Shown one piece after another: positions 25,755-37,362 of a DNA stretch of 64,000 bases (the first letter of the stretch is position 1; every line of letters starts with the position of its first letter). A program made the translations under genes and the position numbers. This stretch comes from Reticulitermes speratus (taxonomy: Eukaryota; Arthropoda; Insecta; Blattodea; Rhinotermitidae): positions 62,001 to 126,000 of the forward strand of contig JAJKFL010000007.1 in the NCBI GenBank assembly GCA_021186555.1. Direction: 5' to 3'. Below the pieces are notes generated by a model. It saw nothing but the letters and a program-made list of their open reading frames with translations. It was not told where the DNA came from and ran no database searches.

Positions 25755-27700
25755 AAGGTGCACATAATAGGGCGGCCAACTGCTGTGACGTGTGACTGTG
25801 AACAGCGTGGCACACAGAAACACACAAGGTGCACATAGTGTGCCGGCCAACTGCTGTGACGTGTGATTGTGAACAGTGTGGCACACAGAAACACACAAGG
25901 TGCACATAATAGGGCGGCCAACTGCTGTGACGTGTGACTGTGAACAGCGTGGCACACAGAAACACACAAGGTGCACATAATAGGGCGGCCAACTGCTGTG
26001 ACGTGTGACTGTGAACAGCGTGGCACACAGAAACACACAAGGTGCACATAATGGTGCGGCCAACTGCTGTGACGTGTGACTTGTGAACAGTGTGGCACAC
26101 AGAAACACACAAGGTGCACATATGGTGCCGGCCAACTGCTGTGACGTGTGATTGTGAACAGTCGTGGCACACAGAAACACACAAGGTGCACATAATAGGG
26201 CGGCCAACTGCTGCGACGTGTGACTGTGAACAGCGTGGCACACAGAAACACACAAGGTGCACATAATGGTGCGGCCAACTGCTGTGACGTGTGATGTGAA
26301 CAGCGTGGCACACAGAAACACACAAGGTGCACATAATAGTGCCGGCCAACTGCTGTGACGTGTGACTTGTGAACAGCGTGGCACACAGAAACACACAAGG
26401 TGCACATAATAGGGCGGCCAACTGCTGTGACGTGTGACTGTGAACAGCGTGGCACACAGAAACACACAAGGTGCACATAGTGTGCGGCCAACTGCTGTGA
26501 CGTGTATGTGAACAGCGTGGCACACAGAAATACACAAGGTGCACATATAGGGCCCGGCCAACTGCTGGACGTGTAATTGTGAACAGCTGTGGCACACAGA
26601 AACACACAAGGTGCACATAATAGGGCGGCCAACTGCTGCGACGTGTGACTGTGAACAGTGTGGCACACAGAAACACACAAGGTGCACATAATAGGGCGGC
26701 CAACTGCTGTCGACGTGTGACTGTGAACAGCGTGGCACACAGAAACACAACAAGGTGCACATAATAGGCGGCCAACTGCTGTGACGTGTGACTGTGAACA
26801 GCGTGGCACACAGAAACACACAAGGTGCACATATGGCCGGCCAACTGCTGTGACGTGTGACTGTGAACAGCGTGGCACACAGAAACACACAAGGTGCACA
26901 TATGGGCCGGCCAACTGCTGCGACGTGTGATGTGAACAGTGTGGCACACAGAAACACACAAGGTGCACATAATAGGGCGGCCAACTGCTGTGACGTGTGA
27001 CTGTGAACAGCGTGGCACACAGAAACACACAAGGTGCACATTAGGGCGGCCAACTGCTGTGACGTGTGATTTGTGAACAGCGTGGCACACAGAAACACAC
27101 AAGGTGCACATAATAGTGGCGGCCAACTGCTGCGACGTGTGATTGTAACAGCGTGGCACACAGAAACACACAAGGTGCACATAATAGGGCGGCCAACTGC
27201 TGCGACGTGTGACTGTGAACAGCGTGGCACACAGAAACACACAAGGTGCACATAATGTGCGGCCAACTGCTGTGACGTGTGATCTGTGAACAGCGTGGCA
27301 CACAGAAACACACAAGGTGCACATAAGTGTGCGGCCAACTGCTGGACGTGTGATTGTGAACAGCGTGGCACACAGAAAACACAAGGTGCACATAATAGGG
27401 CGGCCAACTGCTGCGACGTGTGATTGTGAACAGTGTGGCACACAGAAACACACAAGGTGCACATAATAGGGCGGCCAACTGCTGCGACGTGTGACTGTGA
27501 ACCGTGCACACGCACACGTGGTGCATTGGGCACGCTACTGTGAGTGAACAGTGCACAACACACAAGGTGCACATAATAGGGCGGCCAACTGCTGTGACGT
27601 GTGACTGTGAACAGCGTGGCACACAGAAACACACAAGGTGCACATAATAGGGCGGCCAACTGCTGTGACTTGTGACTGTGAACAGCGTGGCACACAGAAA
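25755..27700 (-). repeat. 71-bp minisatellite, about 27 copies
   Basis: The unit contains CGGCCAACTGCTGTGACGTG, TGAACAGCGTGGCACACAG and AAACACACAAGGTGCACATA. Frequent 1-3-base indels occur near the CACATAATAGGG junction. The minus strand has no stop in any frame of the consensus unit. Because 71 is not a multiple of 3, one frame cycles through all three, giving open frames of 453, 587 and 718 codons. These show no natural start and no domain. I read the array as non-coding, possibly intronic to the exon at 27779. Confidence 0.9.
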
Positions 27701-27778
27701 CACACACACAGAACGAAAGGTTGAGAGGGACTGGTGGATTGTCTGGGGCAGCTTTAACATTAACAGCAATAAACTTAC

Positions 27779-27869
27779 CGTATATCTGCTTGAAGTCCGG
27801 CAGACTGCAGTGCAACAGCGCGCAATATGACGCCACACACTTGAACTCCAAGACACCAGGGGCGCACAT
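27779..27869 (-). CDS. Candidate first exon with splice donor
   Basis: On the minus strand an ATG at 27869 opens 30 codons, including LEFKCVASYCALLHCSLPDF, and ends at a strong donor (TACG|GTAAGTTT). The downstream intron would contain the 71-bp array. No TATA element is visible. The frame also runs on through the donor into the array. I do not recognise the protein. It could equally be a non-coding first exon or chance. Confidence 0.3.
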
Positions 27870-28465
27870 ATACAGGGCGCCAGGTCGCACGGGCGACTAA
27901 ATTTGGTACGGTGGCGCCTAACATTTGTGGACCCTCAGTAGGCAACTTGCTTCATGTCACCCACCTGGCGCCTGGAATTTTCAGGTGACTCCTGGATTTA
28001 TTTTTTTAAATTGGTGCACCCCTGTGTTGACTCTTGACAAAAAGATTGCAGCACTAAAGTTTTGAGGGCTCCAACTGACGTCACAGGCTGCATGTACTAT
28101 AAATTAAATTTCTGGACCTCAGGTTTCATGACGTGAAATTCTTTTTGGCGCACCACAGTTAACATAACTTCAGAAGCACGCGTTAGTGTAATGCCAATTA
28201 TGCTATCAGTATCACGTGCCAGTCTTCCTACACGTGTACTTCACGTGTGCCATAAATGTATCTGCTGAATTATAAGGCAATTATATCTAATTCCGTGTAA
28301 CAAAGATCTACTTCAGAAGCTAACAGTTTCTCAGCTAATCAATAATTCCCGCGGTTTGTGTAATCCCAAGATTCAATACCGAGGAAGCTAGCTGGTGGTC
28401 TTGAAGATACATTTTTGTATAAGGAAACTATACCGAAGTTTATCTGCAGGACGGTCAGCTGGTTT
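27870..28465. other. No gene seen
   Basis: Unique AT-rich sequence without supported features. Confidence 0.3.
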
Positions 28466-28648
28466 CATGTTTGAGATCTGCGCTCTTCTGGGATATTACG
28501 CAGCGTCGTGTGATAATTGCTTACCGACGTTTCGGGACGTGTCGCTACCATCTTGTTTCCTTCTTTGACTTATTGACCCTTGGAGATGGTAAACAATTTC
28601 CACACGACGCTGCGTAATATCCCAGAGGAGCGCAGATCTCATAAACAT
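28466..28648. mobile_element. Foldback / MITE-like element of about 185 bp
   Basis: Inverted arms of about 47 bp at 28466-28512 and 28601-28648 match except for one two-base insertion and one substitution. Both contain GAGATCTGCGCTC and GGATATTACGCAGCGTCGTG. The roughly 88-base centre holds TTACCGACGTTTCGGGAC and a second small inverted pair (TACCATC/GATGGTA). No transposase is present. This fits a non-autonomous inverted-repeat element. No clear target-site duplication was seen. Confidence 0.7.
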
Positions 28649-28799
28649 CGCGGCGGAAGCCTGAAATCACGGTTAGTTTCATGTATATGTACAATATACA
28701 ACTGACGGCGTGCATATGCTGACACAGGACAGTGTGCTTCGGGAAGGCACACAAGCTTGTGTTGAGCACCTTTAGTATTCATGAGCCTTATGAGGTACA

Positions 28800-29375
28800 T
28801 TGAGGATCGTGAAGTGTATCTGTACATGATCACAGGAGAAATGAGTGACATATCGTGACATGTATCTGTACATGATCACAGGAGAGAAAAGAGTGACATA
28901 TCGTGACATATATCTGTACATGATCACAGGAGAGGAATGAGTGACATCGTGACATGTATCTGTACATGATCACAGGAGAGAAATGAGTGACATATCGTGA
29001 CATGTATCTGTACATGATCACAGGAGAGAAAAGAGTGACATATCGTGACATGTATCTGTACATGATCACAGGAGAGGAATGAGTGACATATCGTGAAGTG
29101 TATCTGTACATGATCACAGGAGAGAAAAGAGTGACATATCGTGACATGTATCTGTACATGATCACAGGAGAGAAATGAGTGACATATCGTGACATGTATC
29201 TGTACATGATCACAGGAGAGAAAAGAGTGACATATCGTGACATGTATCTGTACATGATCACAGGAGAGGAATGAGTGACATATCGTGAAGTGTATCTGTA
29301 CATGATCACAGGAGAGAAAAGAGTGACATCGTGACATGTATCTGTACATGATCACAGGAGAGAAAAGAGTGACAC
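28800..29375 (-). repeat. 48-bp minisatellite, about 12 copies
   Basis: The unit contains GTATCTGTACATGATCACAG, GAGAGAAA and GAGTGACATATCGTGACAT. The period is a multiple of 3, so minus-strand frames of 143 and 159 codons stay open (16-residue repeats). No domain or splice evidence supports coding. Confidence 0.9.
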
Positions 29376-30796
29376 ATCAATAGTTTCTTTATTTACAGCT
29401 CACTGTGTGAAGTTTTATTCTGTTTTAAACAACAGCATCATACATATTGTGGCAAAACACACAATTACAATGTAACACAAAACAGTCGTTTATATGAAGC
29501 TGACGTGCATTACAGCCCCAGTGCCATCTGACCACTAACACACTTAACAAAACAGCACAATGAAAGGTACAATGGCAGACATTACACATTTATTTTACAC
29601 AGAATAAAGACATCGCCATTTACACCACCTTCAATACAGAGAGAGGTCCATTTATCGTGTTCCCCCAAGAATGCCAACACCGCGGCTGTGTCACTGCCGC
29701 TGACATCAGCAGTCGGTACGCAGACTTACCGGTCAGTCAGTCATGACATGCCTTGTTACACGGACCGCAGCTGGTCTGAGCGCGGTTGTGAAATACTTTA
29801 TGAACAGTCACTGCAGTAAGTTGTCACAGCGCGCGTCACGGAGGACTGTAGCTGAAAGTTTGCTTTAACAAATCGCTTGTAAGCAGTGCAGTGCAAGAGA
29901 ATATACAGAAGAGTGACGAATGTTGGAATTGCTGGTTCAGCGTTGGACAAAATGAAAGCCGAAATGTCGTGTGGTTTACATTAAGTTCGAACGTGAACAG
30001 TCACAATAACAACGTGTCGACGTCACACCCCCCCCCCCCCCACTCACTGCATTAAGTTTACTGCACATGACATTACAGACCGTTAATGTAAACTAATCCT
30101 GACGCAATCCCTCGGCCTGCTTGTAAGCCGGAGGTCAGCCTCAGGTACGCTGAACTGTGGGGCGGAAATATGAATCGAAAACCCCGGCGGTTGCGGGCTT
30201 TATATGCGCTGAAGCACCGGGGACAGCTGCGGTGTTCGGGGGACAGGATAGCAAGACCTCTGTATAGAACGGTAATGATTACAGCAGACTGGCACAGCAC
30301 GTACATACCGCAACACTGCATGATAACACACCGTCACTTTCACACATACAAATGCAACTCACATATTGCTGTGCGAATTCTGCTGTGTTATGCACTCTTA
30401 CAGGACTGTAGCCCTGATCACACGTGGACCACAGCCACAGCACACGTTCTGTAGCTCAGTGCTGTACACAACTTGTTACATCAGACACTCTCAGTAAGCA
30501 AAGTGCATAATTAAACATACTCTACACTTACGATTACAACACTCTATAATGTTACACAGAACTAACGGCATTGTGCAAAGCCCAACAGCATGTTACAAGG
30601 ACTGACCTGTCTTGTGCCAACAGTTCAACTGTGCCTTACACACGCACAGCTACAATACGTTCATGTTCAGTGCGTAAACCAACTGTAATGACCAAACTGC
30701 AGTCGGCAGCCGCATAAAACGAGTTCATGTACACACTGACATCTCACTGCCACAATGCACATACAGGTCAATCACGTTTAAATCCTTGTAAAAACA
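29376..30796. other. Intergenic DNA, no gene supported
   Basis: Unique sequence with a poly-C tract near 30030. An ATG frame of 94 codons at 30170-30454 (plus) is unlike anything I recognise and overlaps a minus-strand frame, so it is not called. Confidence 0.3.
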
Positions 30797-30837
30797 CAGC
30801 CTGAAGATAACCACTAGAAGGTCGAAACACGTAGCTG
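30797..30837 (+). ncRNA. Hammerhead-ribozyme-like motif
   Basis: Core CTGAAGA (30801-30807), GAAA (30824-30827) and GTA (30831-30833) fit the hammerhead consensus CUGANGA...GAAA...NUH. Stem I has four pairs (CAGC/GCTG). Stem III is two pairs with a two-base loop. Stem II is weak, about three pairs. Short-stem-III hammerheads are known from Penelope-like retroelements and retrozymes. This copy is probably decayed. Confidence 0.4.
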
Positions 30838-31127
30838 ATTGCTGATCAAAACACAGGTTAAAACCACAATTGCGTTAGACGGCCATGCTACTGCTTAACC
30901 CTTAACTGCTGATGTGCCGGCCATAGGGACCCGTGACATCCCACTTCATCTGTCACATGTTCACAGTGAGCGCTCAGATACTCAGCAGCTGCACACTGCC
31001 CTCTCCGCTTTGCAGTCAGTGTTCCTGCCTACGCTCTGTTACAGTGCCACTCGTGTTTAGTGTCCTGCGGTGCGCGGGACACTACGTCACCAGTAGCGTA
31101 AACTTGTCAATTTTGATATGGCTTCAA

Positions 31128-31835
31128 ATAATGAATGGAATGGAAATGAATGTGAAAAAAACTAAGGTAATGAGAATCTGAAGGCAACCATCCCAATGAA
31201 AATCATGATAGATCAAAAGCAATTGGACAATGTGGAATATTTCGACTATTTGGATAGCATGATAACAAATGATGCAAGGTGTACACGTGAAATTAAATCC
31301 AGAATTGCCATGGCTAAAGCAGCATTCAACTAGAAGAAGAATCTTTTCGCCAGCAAACTGGACTTAAATTTAAGGAAGAAACTAGTAAAGTGCTACATTT
31401 GGAGCTTAGCTTTGTATGGTGCTGAAACGTGGACACTTCGGAAAGTAGATCAGAAGTATCTGGAAAGTTTTGAAATGTGGTGCTGGAGAAGAATGGAGAA
31501 GATCAGTTGGACCGATCGTGTGAGAAATGAAGCAGTATTACACAGAGTGAAGGAGGAGAGGAATATCGTACATACAATAAAAAGAAGAAAGGCCAACTGG
31601 ATTGGCCATATCTTCGTAGAAACTGCCTTCTGAAACACGTGATTGAAGGAAGGTTAGAGGGAAGGATAGACATGACGGTAAGACGAGGGAGAAGACGTAA
31701 GCAGCTACTGGATGACCTTAAGGAAAAGAGAGATGCTGGAAATTGAAAGAGGAAGCAGTAGATCGCACTGTGTGGAGAACTCGCTTTGGAAGAGGCTACG
31801 GACCTGTCGTAAGGCAGACTGCAGAATGAATGTTT
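31128..31835 (+). pseudogene. LINE reverse transcriptase C-terminus, decayed
   Basis: Conceptual translation shows the typical end of an insect non-LTR retrotransposon RT: MNVKKTKVMRI, then a YFDYLDSMIT block, LYGAETWTLR, FEMWCWRRMEKISWTDRVRN and RKANWIGHI. At least one in-frame stop (TAG near 31330) and frame changes after WIGHI (about 31615) and near 31740 break it. The endonuclease and main RT palm domain are missing upstream, so this is a 5'-truncated, inactive copy. The family resembles RTE-like endonuclease-RT elements, but the clade is uncertain. Confidence 0.8.
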
Positions 31836-31859
31836 CATTCAAATAAAAGGGCCCTTGTT

Positions 31860-32500
31860 TGCTGTGCTGATGACCAGATTTCGTGAGTGTGTTAGGAGTG
31901 AATTAGAGGACTGTGAGAGGGAAGATAGATAATGACGGTGAGAGTGACTCAGCGTGAGTGATCACGATTCAGTCAGTGAACAAGCAGACGAGGGGGAGCC
32001 CGAAGAAGCTAGAAATATGCCTTTAAGAGTTGAGGATATTTCTGAGGAATTCGAACGTGATGTTGAGGAAGAGGTCAAAGCGTACAACGTGAAAGTTATG
32101 TCCCTAAAATTCTACGAAAGTTGCTAGGGTAAATAGCATCATTGACAGAGATCATATGTAGCCTGCGAAGTGAAAGATTGCAAGGTTCGCGTCATGAGGT
32201 TCGTCAAGAAAATGAAAATGGATGGAACCAAGTAGCTAAAGGAAATATGAAGAAACAAAACAGGTGACAGCAGTTTGTAGTTCCAACGGGAAACAGATTG
32301 AGCATACTGAACGAAGTCGAAGATGATAATCAACCGAGGGAAGCATTACGTGGCTCTTAGAAACGGGGAAAAGAGGAATAAAATAACGTTTTGTAGTGAC
32401 AGTTGTGGCCGCGACATGCCGTTGTCGCTTAGTAAAAATAATGTCGATACCTCAGTGTTTGGTGACGTGAAGTCAGGCCTAGTGCAAAGAACATAAAGGG
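31860..32500 (+). pseudogene. LINE ORF1-like remnant with SGNH-type motif
   Basis: Broken frames encode an acidic region (about 31960-32090) and, after frame changes, a block with SDSCGRDM (about 32390-32415) followed by a VFGDVKSG block. SDSxGR resembles block I of SGNH/GDSL-like esterase domains found in the first ORF of some LINEs. Stops and frameshifts throughout show it is dead. The endonuclease remnant that follows directly supports one LINE. The esterase assignment is inference from one short motif. Confidence 0.45.
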
Positions 32501-32509
32501 GGTGGGGTT

Positions 32510-32995
32510 GCAATTTACAGTTCTAAAACCAAATTACAACAGAAACCCTTGAAATGGATTACTGAAAAAGGCATAGAAAAAACATTGTAGGTTACTGATG
32601 TAGAGCTAACAGGTGAAAAGAGGAAAATAGTATTATTGCACTATATAGATCACCAAGTGGGAACTACAGGAATTCTTTATTACTCTAAGAGGTATTTTAG
32701 AGCAACTAGTACAGGAAGACCAATATATAATAACTGGAAGAGATCTCAACATAAACATCCAAGACAAAGGTCACAAACAATTATCAGACGTAGCTAATGC
32801 TTATAATCTGACTGCAACAATAAATACACCTACTTGAGTAACTGAAAGTACGGCTACAATTATAGACCAAATTATTACTAACATGCCTGATGAATTCTAT
32901 TATACTGGTGTAATAAACAGCCTACTTTCACATCATTACACACAATGTACAACCATTAATATGATTGTACCACAACAAACTGTAGAATTACTAAA
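32510..32995 (+). pseudogene. LINE endonuclease (EEP) remnant
   Basis: Fragments in more than one frame spell an exonuclease-endonuclease-phosphatase domain. There is a GGVAIYSSK start, an ITGRDLNIN block equivalent to the family's GDxN signature with an extra codon, a TIIDQIITN block, and a SHHYTQ block in place of SDHY. In-frame TGA and TAG codons and frameshifts are present. This is the apurinic-type nicking nuclease that starts LINE insertion, now non-functional. Confidence 0.7.
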
Positions 32996-33009
32996 TTCTA
33001 CAAATTTAG

Positions 33010-33560
33010 AAATTCAAAATCAAGGCAATGACCCTACCTTCTGCAACAGCAGAAGGTTAGAGGTGACTGATATTACCCTGGGGTCTCTAGGACTCTCGGA
33101 GAGTATCAAAAGCTAGGAGGTCTCTTCTGAGCCCTCCTTGTCAGATCATAGATATATTCTGTTCAAATTAGAAGGCTCAGTACCGGAACGCCTGTTCAGA
33201 GATCCAGGCGGTAACAAGTGGGACTCCTTTCGAGAGGATTTGAGGGGCAGGCTGGAGCAGGGCCCAAAAATGAACATGAAAGACGAGGCCGGACTGGGGC
33301 TGCCAATTTATTGTGTCAACCACGCCCTAATCTCGGCTTATGAAAACAATTGTCCTCTCGAGTTCCGACAACAGGTAAACGCTATCTACAGTGGACATCT
33401 AATTTAGACTGCCTTAGAAGAAAGGTAAGGTAACTTTTAACAAGTCGTACAGAAGGAACTCCTCAGAGCTGGGAACTCCATAAGGAGGCTCAGCGGAGAT
33501 ACAGAGAGGTGAGGAAGGCCTCTAAAGAGTCTGGAGTTGGTAGGTTCACCAACCTGTGTA
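33010..33560 (+). pseudogene. Second LINE endonuclease fragment (Jockey/R1-like)
   Basis: Two frames cover the C-terminal part of a different EEP domain: GNDPTFCNSRRLEVTDITLG, then PSLSDHRYILF (the SDH catalytic motif), then a WDSFREDLRGRLE linker, and past a stop a decayed RRLSGDTERxR region typical of the link to RT. At least three stops and one frame change occur. It abuts the previous endonuclease remnant in the same orientation, so two different LINE copies are juxtaposed. Confidence 0.75.
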
Positions 33561-33743
33561 TAACCTGATTTGTAACATCGAAACAACTGCTATATAGCAC
33601 TTATAATCACTTTAACGTATAACTTGATTGCAAACATTCATACAAACAAATTGATATATCATTCAGTTTTTACCATTTTAACCAGTGTATAAATTGTACC
33701 CCATTGATGTAAAAAATTAGTGTAATTTAAAATACAGAAGTCC
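33561..33743. other. No gene seen
   Basis: AT-rich sequence leading into the ribozyme-like motif. Confidence 0.3.
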
Positions 33744-33780
33744 CTGAAGATGAACCAAGATAAGGTTCGAAACATGTAGC
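33744..33780 (+). ncRNA. Hammerhead-ribozyme-like motif
   Basis: Core CTGAAGA (33744-33750), a five-pair stem II (GAACC/GGTTC), GAAA (33769-33772), a two-pair stem III and GTA (33776-33778). The core is intact, but stem I pairs poorly, so activity is doubtful. Confidence 0.4.
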
Positions 33781-34361
33781 ACTGTGTTACACAATTCATA
33801 GTCAATAAAAGTGAACATTCGTCGGACAATAAACACACAAAAGCAAATGTACGTAATGAATAGCATTAAGTTTGTACGTTTGACCGTGTATCTTATGATG
33901 TGTAAATTGTAATAATGTTGTGATAGGTGGATTTTATATGTTCAATTGTACGTCATACTATATATCTTACTTTGTACTTTGGGCAACTGTCACATTTTGT
34001 ATTGTAGAACTTTGTGTAATTTTATGCTATCACAATGAGGTTGTAATCAGAACCTATATCATTTTCTTTTCCTTTCTTTTCTTTACACCTAAATCCCATG
34101 TCTGTAATTTCAATGCACCATTTTCTTGAAGGTTGCAATTGCAAGTGTATGCTTGATGCTTCAATTACTTATTTCATTCCATATTCCAGGGTAAATTGAA
34201 TTGATCCTTATTAGCAACCCAAGAGATGCCAATCAGCCGGGAGGCGAAGGTAAGTGAAGTCATCTTGTGATAATTAGGCAGGGGTAAGAATATTTTAGTG
34301 TTATTTTTCTACTACAATGTGTGTTTGTAGAAGTTTGAACTTAACACTGTCCAAAACTCTG

Positions 34362-34365
<4 letters not shown>
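33781..34365. other. No gene seen
   Basis: AT-rich intergenic sequence. A 69-aa hydrophobic frame at 33920 has no support. Confidence 0.3.
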
Positions 34366-34405
<40 letters not shown>

Positions 34406-34508
34406 CATGCAGTTTTCTTCCACATACAAGTTTTATTGGTACCTTGTATGTGGTACTGTATATTGATTGACTGTTGTGAAAAGCTGTATATATATATATA
34501 TATATATT
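34366..34508. repeat. (TA)n tracts and a short inverted repeat
   Basis: (TA)n runs lie at about 34366-34403 and 34485-34508. Between them is a 10-12-bp inverted repeat (CCACATACAAG...CTTGTATGTGG, 34420-34453). Confidence 0.85.
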
Positions 34509-34545
34509 AGACTATTGAACGTGATTATGCTGTGTAACGCTAGTT

Positions 34546-34589
34546 GCCCCTGATGATGGCCAGTTAGCTGGCCGAAACATATGTAGGGC
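34546..34589 (+). ncRNA. Hammerhead ribozyme, type I-like (best copy)
   Basis: All conserved core positions are present: CTGATGA (34550-34556), GAAA (34574-34577) and GTA (34583-34585, cleavage expected after this A). Stem I is GCCC/GGGC (34546-34549 with 34586-34589). Stem II is a perfect six-pair GGCCAG-TTAG-CTGGCC. Stem III is two pairs closing an ATAT loop. Very short stem III is the known form in Penelope-like elements and retrozymes. No Penelope ORF was seen nearby, so this may mark a non-autonomous or truncated element. Confidence 0.7.
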
Positions 34590-35250
34590 TTGGTTTTTAA
34601 AACTATTAATGTTTTAATAGTAAGTGCATGTGTTGGTATAGTGTTTACTGTGTTAATAAACATGCACGGTGAAAATATTAAGTTGCTAACAATGTTTTGT
34701 GAGAAGATTTAACTGTGGAATTGTACAGAGGTGAATATTTATAGCTATGGGCGAATGTCAGAATAGTTTGCGACTGTAGATATGCTTGAATTATTTATAA
34801 TAATACTTGTGTGACACTGTGCCAATTGTGTCATGACTGCCACATGCTGTCCCCTTATGTGACACTGTGCCAATTATGTCATGACTGCCACATGCTCTTC
34901 CCTTATGCCGTAAACTTCAACAAATCTCAGTGTATAAATATGCCAGTTTTGATTGATTGAAAATATGTTATGTACAGAATTACCTTTAATGGGAATAGTT
35001 TGTACATGACACGAAGTGCATGTTGTGACGTGCTATTTGCACTGATGATCATATCAGTTTGGAGATTTGGTGTGTTCATGTCTTTGTGCACATTGGTTAG
35101 GTCATGTTGACTTATACTAATATTATGGAGAAGGGTTTCAGTGCCGTTTTGCATTTCCAAAGCTACAGATGATGACAAAAATGTGAACAAGTCTGTTCGC
35201 ATTTGGCGGTGCTAACGCAAAGCACGAATTTAATTTATTCATGCATCCAG
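34590..35250. other. No gene seen; one 50-bp direct duplication
   Basis: TGTGACACTGTGCCAATT and the following GTCATGACTGCCACATGCT occur twice, near 34810 and 34858. The rest is unique, AT-rich DNA. Confidence 0.4.
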
Positions 35251-35336
35251 GACGACAGATAACTGCACAGGACGACAGATAACTGCACAGGACGACAGAT
35301 AACTGCACAGGACGACAGATAACTGCACAGGACGCA
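35251..35336. repeat. 20-bp tandem repeat, about 4 copies
   Basis: Perfect copies of GACGACAGATAACTGCACAG. Confidence 0.95.
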
Positions 35337-36381
35337 TTTTCACAAAATTACAAAACTTTGTGTTGTAACGTGGAAGTATATACATTTGAAGTATTGCGCA
35401 AATTATGATTCGAAGGTATCAAATTGGAAATACTGTATCAATGGTTTATTTTGTCCGTAACTCTGATATGTTACAAATACACTCTGCGTTTGGTGTGCTA
35501 CCAACCAAAGGATCAGGCGGAATCCGAAATGCCAAAGAGATGCACATTAAGTGTAGTCAGTAGCGCTAGGGTCGCTAGTGTGGTCTGCCTAAGGGGCTAT
35601 TTTAGCGTTGAGTGGGAGGGCAGAATGTGATTTATGACTTCGTTATTGGAATCATGATGAATGGGGACGTTGTGTGTTGTGTACAAGTGCCTTGAAATGT
35701 ATTTCAGGTTTGTGTAGTTGTAACCAGAGGGAACAGGTAGCATCGTTAATGCATGGAGTAGTCCGAGTAGGCTAAAGCTTATATACTCTGTGGTCACGGG
35801 GCCATCTGTCGAAGCCATGCCGCAAATTCAATAAATGGGTGTCTGTGATATATGGTTTTGCTACTGCAACTATAGAAATTGATGTAGTATAGTGTGTGTG
35901 TGAAATAATAATAATACGTGTGGCAAGAACCACGTATACCGATGTTGCAGGTACAAAGAAGTGACGTATGTAATGGTAACTTGTAAATACCAGCACGTGT
36001 CTAATGACGATACTCTTTCCGTGCTCCGGCTGCAACAATGAAAATGATACGCAGCATATGACTTCTGAATAGAAACATTTGGTTTAAAGTAATAGTTTCA
36101 GGCATGGCTGCTAATACGATTATGTCTGGTGAGACTTGGTTGTGTGTCTATAGATTATTTCAGGTTTCAGAGTGTGTTTTTAATATTTTAGTACGAACGC
36201 TTAGTACATGCTTCGTATCATTGTCCTTATGTAAATGCATGCACCAATGGATACGGTCTGTCCGAAGTCAGTTCCTGTGTATATGACGCTCTAGGACTTT
36301 GTTGTATTCGGAACCATTAGTATCTAATATGCAAATGTGTGTATATTTCGGAGATGTGTGTTTTATGTTGTTGTATTGCAG
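35337..36381. other. No gene seen
   Basis: Unique sequence with no exon, RNA gene or repeat I can support. Confidence 0.3.
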
Positions 36382-36479
36382 CCAAGATCGGCAACAAGTC
36401 ACAGCAACTTGACAATTGCTTAGAGCTAAACGAATTTCTAAAGAATTCGTATATTAAGAAAGAACCACCTCATTTTCAC
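36382..36479 (+). CDS. Candidate exon, charged peptide
   Basis: Follows TTGTATTGCAG and ends at the donor GTGAGC. In phase 1 it encodes 32 residues, including NKSQQLDNCLELNEFLKNSY and IKKEPPHF. No stop occurs before the donor; reading through gives a stop three codons later. The product is unknown. It is the first of many short splice-flanked segments in this part of the window. Confidence 0.35.
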
Positions 36480-37362
36480 GTGAGCTAGCTGTTCAAAGTC
36501 AGACAAGGGAAGGATTAAATGGTGACAGAATGGATCCAAATAAATTCCCTATTACAGGTAGAGACGGCGACGGCGCAGAAGCCCGTCCCACTCCAGTGAC
36601 GTTTCAAGGATGTAATAAGTAGCAACGTTATGCTATGAGCAATATATAGTAAACCATTTTCTTCATAATAATATTAAGATCGCTTTCTATAATAGATTCA
36701 TGGCGGCATCAAAACTAAAATGAGAGGAAAACGTGAAAACCCCATTTAAATGTCAACTAATAAGCCAATAGGATAGGATCACCTCAAGGCTGATGGCATA
36801 TTGGGACGACATTTTGTACGCAACATGTGGGCACAAATCTGTTACAAGACGCGGATACTAGCGTTTCACTATGCTAGGGTCACGATAAAGAAAGGGTTGA
36901 TACGGTCAGGTGCGTGACAGTGCGACAGACTGAGGCGTAACGTTCGTAGAATACTACTGCCAAAGACAACGCAGACAGTACAACACAGACTTCGCAGAGC
37001 TGATACAAACAATTAGCGCCAGCGGTGTACACGGCAGGATGCTTGACGTGCATGTAGCAACTAGCACTGTGAACATCACAGATGAAGAGCTCGAAATAGC
37101 CGAGCCAATCATTGGGGTAAATGAGATCGCGGGGGGGGGGGGGGGGCAGCACTGTCGTCTGCGAACTTTATGAACTATGCGCAAAGCGGCACTGGGAAAA
37201 CCCAGTTTTTTAAGTTGATGAACAATTTTCTGAACACGGAGAACCAATATTTTTGTTTAGAGTATTTTCACAGGTAACCAGGCATAAGAATATTTTAAGT
37301 GTCATTTAGTACCACAACGTGTGTTCGTAGAAGTTTAAACTCAACATTGTCCACAACTCGGA
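36480..37362. other. No gene supported
   Basis: Mixed sequence with a poly-G tract at 37129-37146. Overlapping minus-strand frames of 90-97 codons at 36880-37247 are not recognisable. Decayed retroelement sequence is possible here, because a Gag-like remnant follows. Confidence 0.3.

Noticed and set aside
25667..27890. Giant Cys-rich ORFs of 453-718 codons
   Set aside because: They follow the 71-bp satellite through all three frames, and the longest begins without ATG. Kept only as a repeat and a finding.
28830..29355. Minus-strand 143- and 159-codon repeat ORFs
   Set aside because: 48-bp minisatellite whose period is a multiple of three; no independent coding evidence.
36880..37247. Minus-strand Pro/Ser frames of 90-97 codons
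   Set aside because: They run through a poly-G/poly-C tract and show no domain or splice evidence.
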